The notes under the pieces were generated by a model, which was not told the DNA's origin, ran no database searches, and saw nothing but the letters and a program-made list of their open reading frames with translations. This document shows positions 27,118-36,019 of a stretch of 61,700 nt of DNA, piece by piece; position 1 is the first letter of the stretch; each line of letters opens with the position of its first letter. The stretch spans positions 1-61,700 of the forward strand of contig JAVBUH010000028.1 of the NCBI GenBank assembly GCA_031555505.1. The letters run 5' to 3'. Source of the stretch: JAJDIA01 sp031555505. Its GTDB lineage: Bacteria; Bacteroidota; Bacteroidia; Bacteroidales; Tannerellaceae. The position numbers and the translations under genes are program-made.

Positions 27118-28305
27118 TCAGATCACATTTAGTTCCTTACCTACCTTGATAAAGGCATCGATGGCTTTATCAAGGTGCACGCGTTCATGCCCGGCCGAAA
27201 GCTGTACACGGATACGTGCCTGTCCTTTCGGAACCACCGGATAATAGAAACCGGTTACAAAAATGCCTTCCTCCTGCATACGGGCAGCAAAGTCCTGCGA
27301 GAGTTTGGCGTCATATAACATCACGGCGCAGATAGCCGACTGGGTAGGTTTGATATCAAAACCGGCCGCCAGCATCCTGTCGCGGAAATAGGTCACATTA
27401 TCGATCAGTTTGGTATGCAGGGCGTCACTTTCTTTCAGCATCCTGAACATTTCCAGGCTGGCGCCCACAATGGAAGGAGCCAGTGAGTTGGAGAACAGGT
27501 ACGGACGTGAACGCTGGCGCAACATATCGATGATCTCTTTCTTGCCGGTGGTGAATCCGCCCATGGCGCCGCCGAAGGCTTTTCCTAATGTACCGGTGAA
27601 GATATCGATCCGTCCGTAGCAGTCGAATTGTTCGGCCACACCGTGTCCGGTCTTCCCTACCACGCCAGCCGAGTGTGATTCGTCTACCATCACCAGGGCA
27701 TCGTATTGCTCAGCCAGGTCGCATATTTTGTCCAACGGAGCCACATTGCCGTCCATAGAGAATACACCGTCAGTCACAATGATACGATGACGTTGCGCCT
27801 GCGCCTCTTTCAGGCAATTTTCCAGTTCAGCCATGTCGGCATTGGCATAACGGTATCTTTTCGCTTTGCACAGACGTACACCGTCAATAATAGAGGCATG
27901 GTTGAGGGCATCCGAGATGATCGCATCCTCTTCGGAGAACAACGGCTCGAATATACCGCCGTTCGCATCGAAGCAGGCAGCATACAGGATGGTATCTTCC
28001 GTACGGAAATAGTCGGCGATAGCTGCTTCAAGTTGTTTGTGCAAGTCTTGCGTGCCACAGATAAAGCGGACAGACGACATACCGTAGCCATGTGTGTCCA
28101 TTGTTTGCTTGGCGGCTGCAATCAGACGGGGATTGTCTGAGAGGCCCAGATAGTTGTTGGCACAAAAATTCAATACTTCCATACCGGCGTTCACCCGGAT
28201 ATCGGCACGTTGCGGGGTGGTAATGATCCGTTCGTTCTTGTACAAACCAGCGGCTTTGATCTCTTCCAGTTCTTTCGTGAGAAAGGCTTGTAATTTTCCG
28301 TACAT
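27118..28305 (-). CDS. kbl: Glycine C-acetyltransferase (2-amino-3-ketobutyrate CoA ligase)
   Basis: 395 residues, PLP-dependent alpha-oxoamine synthase family. The PLP lysine is K242 in FTGTLGKAFGGAMGG; other marks are FCANNYLGLSDNPR and VMVDESHSAG. It converts 2-amino-3-ketobutyrate and CoA to glycine and acetyl-CoA, the second step of threonine breakdown. The first-step enzyme, an SDR-type L-threonine dehydrogenase, is divergently encoded 176 nt away, which fixes the assignment within the family. Confidence 0.95.
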   Translation of the reverse strand: MYGKLQAFLTKELEEIKAAGLYKNERIITTPQRADIRVNAGMEVLNFCANNYLGLSDNPRLIAAAKQTMDTHGYGMSSVRFICGTQDLHKQLEAAIADYFRTEDTILYAACFDANGGIFEPLFSEEDAIISDALNHASIIDGVRLCKAKRYRYANADMAELENCLKEAQAQRHRIIVTDGVFSMDGNVAPLDKICDLAEQYDALVMVDESHSAGVVGKTGHGVAEQFDCYGRIDIFTGTLGKAFGGAMGGFTTGKKEIIDMLRQRSRPYLFSNSLAPSIVGASLEMFRMLKESDALHTKLIDNVTYFRDRMLAAGFDIKPTQSAICAVMLYDAKLSQDFAARMQEEGIFVTGFYYPVVPKGQARIRVQLSAGHERVHLDKAIDAFIKVGKELNVI

Positions 28306-28439
28306 AAAGCGTTTTTTAATAAGTATTTTTCTGATAAGGATACGCCCACGATGAGCCTATCAACAGACAAATATCCTGTTTTTTTTGTATACTCCCGCAA
28401 AAAGCCGGCAAAAAAGCAAGATGCAATATCAATTCTCCA

Positions 28440-28447
28440 TACATTTG
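28440..28447 (+). promoter_or_regulatory. -7 box TACATTTG before threonine dehydrogenase
   Basis: TACATTTG fits TAnnTTTG and would start transcription near 28454. That places the ATG at 28449 at or before the start and supports initiation at the ATG at 28482. Confidence 0.6.
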
Positions 28448-28481
28448 CATGGAAAAAAACTTAAATCACAGTAAACAGAAG

Positions 28482-29432
28482 ATGAAGAATATTTTGGTAA
28501 TCGGATCAACCGGACAGATCGGCTCAGAATTGACCATGAAGTTGAGAAGTCTGTACAGTGGTAATGTAGTGGCCGGATACATCTCCGGTGCCAAGCCGAC
28601 AGGCGAATTACTCGAATCAGGACCTGCCGCCCTTGTAGACATAACCAGTGAGCAACAGATCGCCGAAGCAGTATCTAAGTACAAAATCGACACAATTTAC
28701 AACCTTGCCGCCCTCTTATCGGCCGTAGCCGAAGCCAAGCCGCAACTAGCCTGGAAGATCGGGATGGACGGGTTGTTCAATGTATTGGAAGTAGCGCGTG
28801 AAATGAATTGCGCTGTGTTCACACCCAGCTCGATCGGTGTATTCGGCAACAACACCCCGAAAGACCGTACCCCGCAGGATACGATCCGCAACCCGCGCAC
28901 GATGTATGGCGTAACCAAGGTATCGGGCGAGTTGCTGAGCGACTATTACAACATCCGTTTCGGGGTAGACACACGCGCTGTCCGTTTCCCAGGCTTGATC
29001 TCGTACGTCACGCCTCCGGGAGGCGGGACCACCGACTATGCCGTGGATATTTACTATTCGGCCGTCAAAGGCGAAACATTCGAATGCCCGCTGGCTGCCG
29101 GCACATTCATGGACATGATGTATATGCCGGATGCCCTCCGGTGCGCCATCGAGATCATGGAAGCTGACCCGTCGAAACTGCTCCACCGCAATGCGTTCAA
29201 CGTCACGGCGATGAGCTTTGATCCGGAGATCATCGCCTCCAACATCAAACGGTATGTGCCCGATTTCAAAATGACCTACACGCCCGATCCGCTCCGCCAG
29301 GCTATTGCCGATTCCTGGCCCAACTCGCTCGACGACACCTGCGCCCGCCAGGAATGGGGATGGAAACCGGAATATGATCTGGATGCCATGACACGCGAAA
29401 TGCTTACCAAGCTGAAAGAACGCCTGGGCTAA
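28482..29432 (+). CDS. SDR-type L-threonine 3-dehydrogenase (NAD-dependent epimerase family)
   Basis: 316 residues from ATG 28482; an upstream ATG at 28449 is rejected because of the promoter position and because the Rossmann motif NILVIGSTGQIGSEL then lies at the very N-terminus as in homologues. The catalytic Tyr-Lys pair is in MYGVTKVSGELLSDYYN, with an upstream Ser/Thr in TPSSIGVFG. The enzyme oxidises L-threonine to 2-amino-3-ketobutyrate, which kbl, divergent and 176 nt away, then cleaves. The two form the classical threonine dehydrogenase pathway, giving glycine and acetyl-CoA. Confidence 0.92.
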   Translation: MKNILVIGSTGQIGSELTMKLRSLYSGNVVAGYISGAKPTGELLESGPAALVDITSEQQIAEAVSKYKIDTIYNLAALLSAVAEAKPQLAWKIGMDGLFNVLEVAREMNCAVFTPSSIGVFGNNTPKDRTPQDTIRNPRTMYGVTKVSGELLSDYYNIRFGVDTRAVRFPGLISYVTPPGGGTTDYAVDIYYSAVKGETFECPLAAGTFMDMMYMPDALRCAIEIMEADPSKLLHRNAFNVTAMSFDPEIIASNIKRYVPDFKMTYTPDPLRQAIADSWPNSLDDTCARQEWGWKPEYDLDAMTREMLTKLKERLG

Positions 29433-29456
29433 ACCGACTCGATAACCCCCTCACGC

Positions 29457-29882
29457 ATGCACAGACAGTTGGTCATTAAAAACCATCTTTCCGAGATTCC
29501 GCATCTGGCGGAATTTATGGAAGCTTTGGGAAGAGAGATGCATCTCCCTGAAGTGTTAGCCATGCGACTTAACCTGGTACTGGAAGAGGCGGTATCAAAT
29601 ATAATAATGTATGCCTATCCGGAGAAACGGACAGATCATATCTTTATTGATATCGAAAAGAAAGGGCAAGCCATGATTTTCCAACTGAGCGACAAAGGCA
29701 TTGCCTTTGATCCTACCCAGGTGAAGGAGGCCGATATCAGCCTTACGGCCGATAAAAGGCCGATCGGTGGACTGGGTATCTATATCATCCGCAACATCAT
29801 GGACGAAGTCTCTTACGAACGGCATGGCGACACCAACCGCTTCACGATGGTAAAATGGCTGAGCACCGACACAGATAGCTAA
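29457..29882 (+). CDS. Small HATPase (RsbW-type anti-sigma/serine kinase)
   Basis: 141 residues comprising only a GHKL ATP-binding fold: N box EEAVSNIIMYAYP, G1 box DKGIAFDP and G2 region GGLGIYIIRNIMDE. Such stand-alone kinases phosphorylate anti-sigma antagonists in partner-switching systems. No antagonist (STAS) gene or phosphatase lies beside it, so the partner is elsewhere. It starts 24 nt after the threonine dehydrogenase gene and ends at the strong terminator at 29905. Confidence 0.85.
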   Translation: MHRQLVIKNHLSEIPHLAEFMEALGREMHLPEVLAMRLNLVLEEAVSNIIMYAYPEKRTDHIFIDIEKKGQAMIFQLSDKGIAFDPTQVKEADISLTADKRPIGGLGIYIIRNIMDEVSYERHGDTNRFTMVKWLSTDTDS

Positions 29883-29904
29883 GATAACAGCATACTAAAA
29901 TAAC

Positions 29905-29945
29905 AAAGCGGCCGCTCCCTCTGGGGTAGCGGCCGCTTTTTACAG
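29905..29945. terminator. Strong bidirectional terminator containing two GCGGCCGC sites
   Basis: AAAGCGGCCGCT (29905-29916) pairs with AGCGGCCGCTTT (29928-29939), continued by CCC/GGG; TTTTTA follows. Each arm is the NotI recognition sequence (29908-29915, 29929-29936). It separates convergent genes 29457-29882 and 29954-30454. Confidence 0.85.
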
Positions 29946-29953
29946 TTGTTCGT

Positions 29954-30454
29954 TTATACTCCTTTCAGTATGCCGGCCAGTCTGCCGGGGGTTACATTGG
30001 TCGCAATGATCACGCCTTTGTCATTGATCAGGTAGTTGTGAAAACCGCCTTTGCGGTTATACTGCCTGTACAAGGAGGAGGCACTCTCTCGCCCTTCATA
30101 GAATTGCATCGACCGGTCCAACTGGTCGGTTTTTACCGTCTCGGTAAACACAGATTCTTTTTCGTCCTGCGAAAAAGAACAGAATGCAATCCTGTCGGAA
30201 TCCAACTTACTCACTTCGTTCGACAACCGGATATTCCTTGCCCGGGATTCAGCATCGTAGGCTGCCCAGAAATTCAGCAAGGTATAACGGCCCGAATCAT
30301 TTCGGAAACTCAATGTCGTTTCCTGTTCGAAAGACTCTATTCCCGGAGCAAGATCGCCAGGGTGAATCCCTTCAGCCGGTCTTGCGTTTTTTGTTCCGAA
30401 ACCCATCATCAAGAGAGCGGCCGAAACAACGAGAACATAAGTTCTAACTTTCAT
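29954..30454 (-). CDS. Exported thioredoxin-fold protein lacking the CxxC motif
   Basis: 166 residues from the ATG at 30454, which gives a clean signal peptide (MKVRTYVLVVSAALLMMGFG); the longer frame from 30490 adds a charged 12-residue extension. The TlpA/ResA-like pattern is clear (GDLAPGIESFEQ, TLLNFWAAYDAESRARN, NYLINDKGVIIATN), but the position of WCxxC reads AAYDAES, so both redox cysteines are absent. It cannot act as a thiol reductant; a binding or chaperone role is possible. Its promoter box (30583-30576) leaves a leader of about 115 nt. Confidence 0.75.
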   Translation of the reverse strand: MKVRTYVLVVSAALLMMGFGTKNARPAEGIHPGDLAPGIESFEQETTLSFRNDSGRYTLLNFWAAYDAESRARNIRLSNEVSKLDSDRIAFCSFSQDEKESVFTETVKTDQLDRSMQFYEGRESASSLYRQYNRKGGFHNYLINDKGVIIATNVTPGRLAGILKGV

Positions 30455-30575
30455 ATACCCACATTTATGTTTATACTTCATCGGGGACACTCACTGCCCC
30501 CGACCCCTGTGTTTCAGGGAAATAAACAGGCGGCTTACTTTCGCTAAAGCGGCTCGTCCTGCTTGCAAACGGTGG

Positions 30576-30583
30576 CAAAGATA
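30576..30583 (-). promoter_or_regulatory. -7 box TATCTTTG for the thioredoxin-fold gene
   Basis: TATCTTTG on the minus strand at 30583-30576; TTTG at 30603-30600 is a possible but closely spaced -33 element (16 nt). Confidence 0.5.
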
Positions 30584-30757
30584 CAACGAAGGGAGGTCTC
30601 AAACCAGCTTTTATACACTTTTTAAGCACTTTTGCAAGTTATTTTAGATGCTATTGCGCATATTTATGCGATGGAATCAACTGTTTTACAACATAACGAA
30701 AAACATTTTTTAACACAATTAGTTCCGTTTGAAAGGCACAAACCACCAAATCCCTAC

Positions 30758-30765
30758 TACCTTTG
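30758..30765 (+). promoter_or_regulatory. -7 box TACCTTTG for the nucleotidyltransferase gene
   Basis: TACCTTTG matches TAnnTTTG and lies 39 nt before the ATG at 30805, giving a leader of roughly 33 nt. Confidence 0.55.
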
Positions 30766-30804
30766 TGGCTCTAAATCTATTAACAGTTTTATAAAAAGCG
30801 TATC

Positions 30805-31707
30805 ATGAAACCTACTTTATTTGTGCTGGCAGCCGGTATGGGTAGCCGCTACGGAGGTTTGAAGCAGTTGGACGGTCTGGGTCCCAACGGCGAAACCATT
30901 ATGGACTACTCTATCTTCGACGCCATCCGGGGTGGATTTGGCAAACTGGTGTTTGTCATCCGCAAAACGTTTGAACAGGATTTCCGCGAAAAGATCATCT
31001 GCAAGTACGAAAATCATATCCCGGTGGAAATGGTATTCCAGGAACTCGACGACCTGCCCGAAGGCTTTACCTGCCCGGCCGACCGCGTAAAACCCTGGGG
31101 AACCAACCATGCCGTACTGATGGGCAAACGGGTAATCAACGAGCCGTTTGCCGTGATCAATGCCGACGATTTTTACGGTCGCGACAGTTTTGCCGTACTC
31201 GGCCAGCAATTGACCGCCATGACAGGCACTAAGAACGACTATTGCATGGTAGGTTACCGCGTAGGCAATACGCTGAGCGAAAGCGGATCGGTGGCACGCG
31301 GCGTCTGTGAAACAAATGCCGAAGGATACCTCACTACCGTGGTGGAACGTACCGCCATCGAACGCATCAACGGCGCCATCCGGTTTACCGACGAGAACGG
31401 GCAAACGGTGACACTCAACGAAAACACCCCCGTATCCATGAACATGTGGGGCTTCACGCCCGATTACTTCCAGCATTCGGAAACCTTCTTCAAGGACTTC
31501 CTCACCAAGAACATCGACAACCTGAAAAGCGAATATTTCATTCCGCTCATGGTGAATGAACTGATTACTACGGGTGTAGCCCGTGTGAAAGTGCTCGACA
31601 CCACTTCCAAATGGTTCGGTGTAACCTACGCCGAAGACCGCCAGAGCGTAGTTGACAAGATTAAAGCGTTGGTAGCCGCAGGCGAATACCCGCAGAAACT
31701 CTTCTGA
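30805..31707 (+). CDS. Sugar-phosphate nucleotidyltransferase-like protein
   Basis: 300 residues. The N-terminal NTP-binding loop is AAGMGSRYGGLKQLDGLGP, followed by metal-binding FAVINADDFYGRDSF and the C-terminal GVTYAEDRQSV. It belongs to the NTP_transferase superfamily (glucose-1-phosphate or related uridylyl/thymidylyl transferases), but it is shorter than RmlA and GalU, and no sugar-pathway genes flank it. It likely charges a sugar phosphate with a nucleotide; the sugar is unknown. A terminator follows 28 nt after the stop. Confidence 0.85.
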   Translation: MKPTLFVLAAGMGSRYGGLKQLDGLGPNGETIMDYSIFDAIRGGFGKLVFVIRKTFEQDFREKIICKYENHIPVEMVFQELDDLPEGFTCPADRVKPWGTNHAVLMGKRVINEPFAVINADDFYGRDSFAVLGQQLTAMTGTKNDYCMVGYRVGNTLSESGSVARGVCETNAEGYLTTVVERTAIERINGAIRFTDENGQTVTLNENTPVSMNMWGFTPDYFQHSETFFKDFLTKNIDNLKSEYFIPLMVNELITTGVARVKVLDTTSKWFGVTYAEDRQSVVDKIKALVAAGEYPQKLF

Positions 31708-31734
31708 TCCATTCGACCCATATAGATAGATAGC

Positions 31735-31766
31735 AAAAGCCGCCCGGCAAGAGCGGCTTTTTTATT
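31735..31766. terminator. Bidirectional terminator
   Basis: AAAAGCCGC (31735-31743) pairs with GCGGCTTTT (31753-31761) with T-tracts on both readings. It lies between convergent genes. Confidence 0.75.
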
Positions 31767-31767
31767 T

Positions 31768-32529
31768 TTATTCACGCACGATCCATGCTTTAAACTCGGC
31801 AGCTTTATTCTTACTGATATAGATCCGTTCGGGCGGTTCGACATCAAGCGTCAACAGGAGGCGGCCATCGAACCAGATGGTCAGGTTTTTCACACTGTCG
31901 CGTGCCACGATAAACTGCTTATTAGCCCGGATGAAACCAGCAGGGTCCAATGTAGTAATGATCTGGTCGAGCGACCTGGCATAGGGGTAGTTAATTCCGT
32001 TTTTGAGAAAAATCGTCGTATTCTTATCCGTGGTATAAATACAGGATATCTCACCCACAGCAACAGGTAACAGCTTGTCTTTATATGGGATCAGTATCCT
32101 ATCCTTGTATTTGGGGGCCGACGTTTGCTGTGTCAGTTGTGCCAGCTGGTTCAAATACTGCATCACATCCGCCCGGGCAAACCGGCTGAATTTTTTCAGG
32201 GCTTGCGACAGTTCTTCTACCTTGACAGGTTTCAGCAGATAATCCACACTGTTCACTTTGAATGCCTTGATGGCATATTCGTCGTATGCTGTTGTAAAGA
32301 TCACCGGTGTTTCCACCTGGATATTATCGAATATGGAGAAAGCCGAACCGTCGGACAGGTGGATATCCATCAGTATCAGATCGGGCGCCGGATGGGTTTG
32401 CAACCAATGGATAGTCTGGCTGATACCTTCGGCATTGCCCATGATCTCGATAGACGGGTCGATCTCGGCCAGGATCTCCACCAGGTTCTCATAAGCTACC
32501 GTTTCGTCTTCCACAATCAGTATTTTCAT
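31768..32529 (-). CDS. LytTR-family response regulator
   Basis: 253 residues: receiver domain (about 1-120) with acidic residues E7 and D8, phospho-acceptor D55 in LILMDIHLSDG and the conserved lysine in YLLKPV; C-terminal LytTR DNA-binding domain (about 145-250, IRANKQFIVARDSV). It is the partner of the sensor kinase 7 nt upstream. Such pairs control envelope or adhesion genes in Bacteroidota; the target is not evident here. Confidence 0.93.
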   Translation of the reverse strand: MKILIVEDETVAYENLVEILAEIDPSIEIMGNAEGISQTIHWLQTHPAPDLILMDIHLSDGSAFSIFDNIQVETPVIFTTAYDEYAIKAFKVNSVDYLLKPVKVEELSQALKKFSRFARADVMQYLNQLAQLTQQTSAPKYKDRILIPYKDKLLPVAVGEISCIYTTDKNTTIFLKNGINYPYARSLDQIITTLDPAGFIRANKQFIVARDSVKNLTIWFDGRLLLTLDVEPPERIYISKNKAAEFKAWIVRE

Positions 32530-32536
32530 CTCGTCT

Positions 32537-33550
32537 TTATTTTAGAGGCAGGTATACACGGAACGTTTTCGTGTCGTTTTCAATGCGGACTTCTTTGTCC
32601 ATCAACAAAGCAAAGCGGTTTTCCAGGTTCCGCAGTCCCGTGCCGTTCGTTTCCGAAGGCACACGTTTCGGAAAAATGGGGTTGGATACCACCAATTCCT
32701 TTTCTTTGTCCAGTGTGATGGAGACTACCATCAAGTGTTCGCTATCGATCGTATTGTGCATCACCACATTGTCTATCAACGGCAGGATAGACAGCACCGG
32801 TATCTTCAGCTCCATATCTGCAGCAGCCACATCGATATCGAATAGAAGCTTATTGGCAAAGCGCACCTCCATCATGTAGCGGAACGATTCCACAAATTCC
32901 AGCTCTTCACGCAGTGTAACCAATCCTTTCTTGTCGCTTTGCAGGATATAGCGGAATACATCAGATAATTTATTCACATAAGCCAGCGTCTTCTCGTCGT
33001 CCTTCTTCCGGATCAGGGCAGAGAGCCCATTCAACGAATTGAAAAAGAAATGCGGGTTGATCTGATTGCTCAACGCGTTGCAACGGCTTTGCAGGTTTTC
33101 GTTCTTCAACCGTTCGATCTCCAACTCTTTGCTCTGTTTTTCCGAATACAACAAGAACGTATGTCCGGCAAACGTAACGCCTATCCAGATCACACAAAAC
33201 TGGGAGAGCATCGTAGTGGCAAAATCTTTCGCATGGAGAGGGACAAAGAAGGAGATCGTATTATAGATCGCCAACGCGGCCAGCGCAATCAGGAAATTAC
33301 GGATCAACCGGTCGCGGAAACACATCGATTTGATGGTAGCCAGGTTGTATTGCAGCAGCAACCAGATAAAAACCACAAAGAATACAAACCGGTAGGCAAA
33401 ATAAACAAAATAGAGTGTATGCTCCGATTTTGGCAGGAAATCCAGTTGCCAGGGTATGCAGGCAATGTTTGGGAAACTAAGAAACAGGGTACTGAACAGA
33501 CTGATCAGCACCAATCTATAGGATGAGGCTTTCTGAATATATAACTCCAT
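32537..33550 (-). CDS. LytS-type sensor histidine kinase
   Basis: 337 residues. Four hydrophobic membrane segments fill the first 135 residues; a coiled-coil linker (KQSKELEIERLKNEN) leads to the His_kinase domain with the phospho-acceptor H167 in NQINPHFFFNSLN and a C-terminal HATPase (NGTGLRNLENRFALL). No periplasmic sensor loop of note, so the signal is probably sensed in or near the membrane. It precedes the LytTR regulator gene by 7 nt. Confidence 0.92.
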   Translation of the reverse strand: MELYIQKASSYRLVLISLFSTLFLSFPNIACIPWQLDFLPKSEHTLYFVYFAYRFVFFVVFIWLLLQYNLATIKSMCFRDRLIRNFLIALAALAIYNTISFFVPLHAKDFATTMLSQFCVIWIGVTFAGHTFLLYSEKQSKELEIERLKNENLQSRCNALSNQINPHFFFNSLNGLSALIRKKDDEKTLAYVNKLSDVFRYILQSDKKGLVTLREELEFVESFRYMMEVRFANKLLFDIDVAAADMELKIPVLSILPLIDNVVMHNTIDSEHLMVVSITLDKEKELVVSNPIFPKRVPSETNGTGLRNLENRFALLMDKEVRIENDTKTFRVYLPLK

Positions 33551-33669
33551 ATACGACTTCTACTTCTAAGACAATAATCGACTACAAATAAAGCAATTAT
33601 TACACCAGCCGGAACGAATCCGGGTGGAAAACGATAAAAAGATACCTGAAGGCGATAATCAGTCCAGTC

Positions 33670-34761
33670 TCACACTACTTCCGTAAACCGGTGGGTGGGT
33701 TGCGGACGTCCGGGTTGAAGGTATTTCCAGGCCTGGACATCGGCAGTATAATTCCCGTCTATCAACGCTTCAAGGGTATTCCATACGATCTCATCGAGGT
33801 GTTCAGGTGATGTTTCCACACGGGCATTGACAATCAGTTTGAGATATTCTCCCTGCCCCGCCGATCCACGCATAGATAATGTATCAGCCGTTCCCGTGAG
33901 ATTGCCAACGGTGAACTGTTTACCGTTCTCGGCAATCAGCTTGACATGGCCTACGGCAAGTCCTTCACGGTCGAAAATTGCCGACAGTTCTGTCAGGTAA
34001 GCATGGACGAAGGCATCCCAATCAGCCGGCCCTCCATGTAACTTTACCGTTCCATTGAGCCAGCCCAACACGGCCTCGCCATTGGCATAGATATCATAGT
34101 CTACCTCCACCAGACGTTTACCGGCATCACTACGGGCACAAACTTCATCCAACCATTCGGGAATACCAGTGCCGACTTGTGCACTGACTGTCCGGATAGC
34201 CGCCTGCGGGAAAAGGTTGGCTGTCTGTTGTTTCAGGGCTTCGAGGGCTTCGAAGGATAATAGGTCGGCTTTAGTGATCAGTATCATATCGCTTTCTTCT
34301 AACTGCTTACGGTAGATATAAGCGGCATCCGGATGCAGGCCGGCATTACCACCGTTGAGGATGGAAGTCAGACGGGAAGGATCGGCCAATACGGATAAAG
34401 GAGCTACTTTGATATCGCGGTTCCAATATTGCTTGAGCGGTTGGATAATGGTAGCCGAAAGGTCGGTGCAACTACCTACCGGCTCGGCAATAATTACATC
34501 GGCCGCCACATCGGCTCTAATTTGTTGGATGGCATCCGTAAAACCGTTGAAGTTACAGCAGAAGCAACTACCGCTCACTTCAGCCACCTGCAGGTCGTTC
34601 AACTGTAGCAGGGCGCTGTCCACCAGTTCAGGTGCCTGGTCGTTAGTGATCAGTCCCACCCTGAGCCCTTTACTCATCAATATACGGGCTGCTTCCCAGA
34701 GCAACGTTGTCTTACCGGCTCCCAGAAAGCCACCGGCCAGAATCAGTTTAGTTGATTTCAT
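33670..34761 (-). CDS. CobW/P47K-family GTPase (metal chaperone)
   Basis: 363 residues. The P-loop is GGFLGAGKTTLL near residues 10-21, and the metal-binding CxCC motif is SGSCFCC (C66, C68, C69). The C-terminal CobW_C domain follows. Family members load zinc or cobalt into target proteins. It begins 33 nt downstream of an aquaporin gene on the same strand, an uncommon pairing. No cobalamin genes are adjacent; the metal is unassigned. Confidence 0.88.
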   Translation of the reverse strand: MKSTKLILAGGFLGAGKTTLLWEAARILMSKGLRVGLITNDQAPELVDSALLQLNDLQVAEVSGSCFCCNFNGFTDAIQQIRADVAADVIIAEPVGSCTDLSATIIQPLKQYWNRDIKVAPLSVLADPSRLTSILNGGNAGLHPDAAYIYRKQLEESDMILITKADLLSFEALEALKQQTANLFPQAAIRTVSAQVGTGIPEWLDEVCARSDAGKRLVEVDYDIYANGEAVLGWLNGTVKLHGGPADWDAFVHAYLTELSAIFDREGLAVGHVKLIAENGKQFTVGNLTGTADTLSMRGSAGQGEYLKLIVNARVETSPEHLDEIVWNTLEALIDGNYTADVQAWKYLQPGRPQPTHRFTEVV

Positions 34762-34794
34762 TGTACTATTTATTATAATGTATATATATCGTTT

Positions 34795-35607
34795 TTATTT
34801 ATTACAATCACAGGGATCAGATGCTTTCTTCATATTGCGTTCGAGTACATACATAAAGAAAAGGGCAGCTAATGCGCCACCTGCTATCGGCGCCAGCATA
34901 TATACCCAAAAGAAACCTCCGTAGCTGTCTGGAAGCGCTGCGCTACCCCATCCGGTAAGCCAGGCTACGAGACGCGGGCCGAAGTCGCGTGCGGGGTTCA
35001 AGCCAGCCTGCGTAAGCGGTGCCACGAGGCAGATGATAGACGTAACGGTCAACCCGATAAAGATCGGCGTGATCGCATCACTCGGACGTCCTACATTACA
35101 CCCTTCCGTCAAGGCAAAGATAAACATCAGTAACAGGAAGGTGCCGAATGCTTCGGCAGCCATTGCCAGCGGCATGGATACGACCGCCGTGCCACCCGGG
35201 TTAGGATAGAACTCGCCGAACATCTTGGCCGTTATAACCGAATCGGAGTTCCCACGCACAATCCCGTGTGCACTTTCGTATGCCTCGATGGAAGGATTGA
35301 ACAACAGGAAAATAGCTAATCCCGCCAGGATCGCTCCGAGGAACTGAGCGGTCAGGTAGGTTGGCAGTTTCTTTGCCATCATCCGTTTACTGATTACCAT
35401 GGCGATACTTACCGCCGGATTCAGGTGGGCGCACGATAAATGCCGTGTCAGGTAAATAGCCAACATTACACCTACACCCCAGGCCAACCCGATCTGTAGG
35501 ATACTGTTGTATTCGCTGAACAATACGGCTACGGCCACCGAGCCGCAACCAAAGAGAACGAGGATAAACGTTCCCAGAAATTCGCCTGTAAATTCTTTTG
35601 AGTTCAT
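34795..35607 (-). CDS. MIP-family aquaglyceroporin
   Basis: 270 residues with six membrane helices and both NPA boxes (HLNPAVSIAM and GLNPARDFGPR). The inserted loop after the second box is long, as in glycerol facilitators, so water or glycerol passage is likely. No glpK or glycerol dehydrogenase is beside it; instead a CobW GTPase follows 33 nt downstream. The C-terminus is basic then acidic (ASDPCDCNK). Confidence 0.9.
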   Translation of the reverse strand: MNSKEFTGEFLGTFILVLFGCGSVAVAVLFSEYNSILQIGLAWGVGVMLAIYLTRHLSCAHLNPAVSIAMVISKRMMAKKLPTYLTAQFLGAILAGLAIFLLFNPSIEAYESAHGIVRGNSDSVITAKMFGEFYPNPGGTAVVSMPLAMAAEAFGTFLLLMFIFALTEGCNVGRPSDAITPIFIGLTVTSIICLVAPLTQAGLNPARDFGPRLVAWLTGWGSAALPDSYGGFFWVYMLAPIAGGALAALFFMYVLERNMKKASDPCDCNK

Positions 35608-35634
35608 ATAAATGTTTTTTTGTATTTGTATTGA

Positions 35635-36009
35635 TTACCAACTAAATCCGACGTTGAGGGCAACGAAATGTTGTCCGTCTCCTTCGAGCGGCTTAAGATA
35701 ACGATAATTTGGCGAAATAGACAACTGATTGATCGGATGATATTCAAAACCGGCGATCAACACATCTTTATTCACTATCTGCGACCAGTCGTATGTAATG
35801 CCTCCCGGCGTATCCGTATCGACATGGTCATAACGGCCATATACAGCCACCTTCTCTCCCAGCGGCACGCCGGCATAAACGGAATAGCCTGAGTAGTCGC
35901 ACCCGTCAATAAAACTCCGGTTCATCTGGTTATTATATTCAGCTCCGATAGCAAACAGTTTATTACTGTAGCCTGAAAACACACAACAGTTTTGTTCTCC
36001 AACTGTCAC
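35635..36009 (-). pseudogene. C-terminal remnant of an outer-membrane porin (O/P type)
   Basis: A frame of 124 codons with a GTG start at 36009, containing only transmembrane beta-strand pairs: AIGAEYNNQMNRSFIDG, SGYSVYAGVPLG, VYGRYDHVDTDTPGG and the C-terminal strand HFVALNVGFSW ending in aromatic W. Homologous phosphate-selective porins are about 370-400 residues, so two-thirds is missing. It lies just before (downstream of, in the minus direction) a small membrane-protein gene and overlaps its 3' end in another frame. Confidence 0.65.
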
Positions 36010-36019
36010 AACAGCTCGA

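Larger units (their letters stand above)
30455..30804. other. Divergent intergenic region
   Basis: 350 bp holding two back-to-back promoters (minus 30583-30576, plus 30758-30765). The minus leader is about 115 nt and GC-rich with small hairpins (around 30480-30520). I see no known riboswitch core. The middle (30600-30740) is AT-rich with no gene. Confidence 0.5.
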
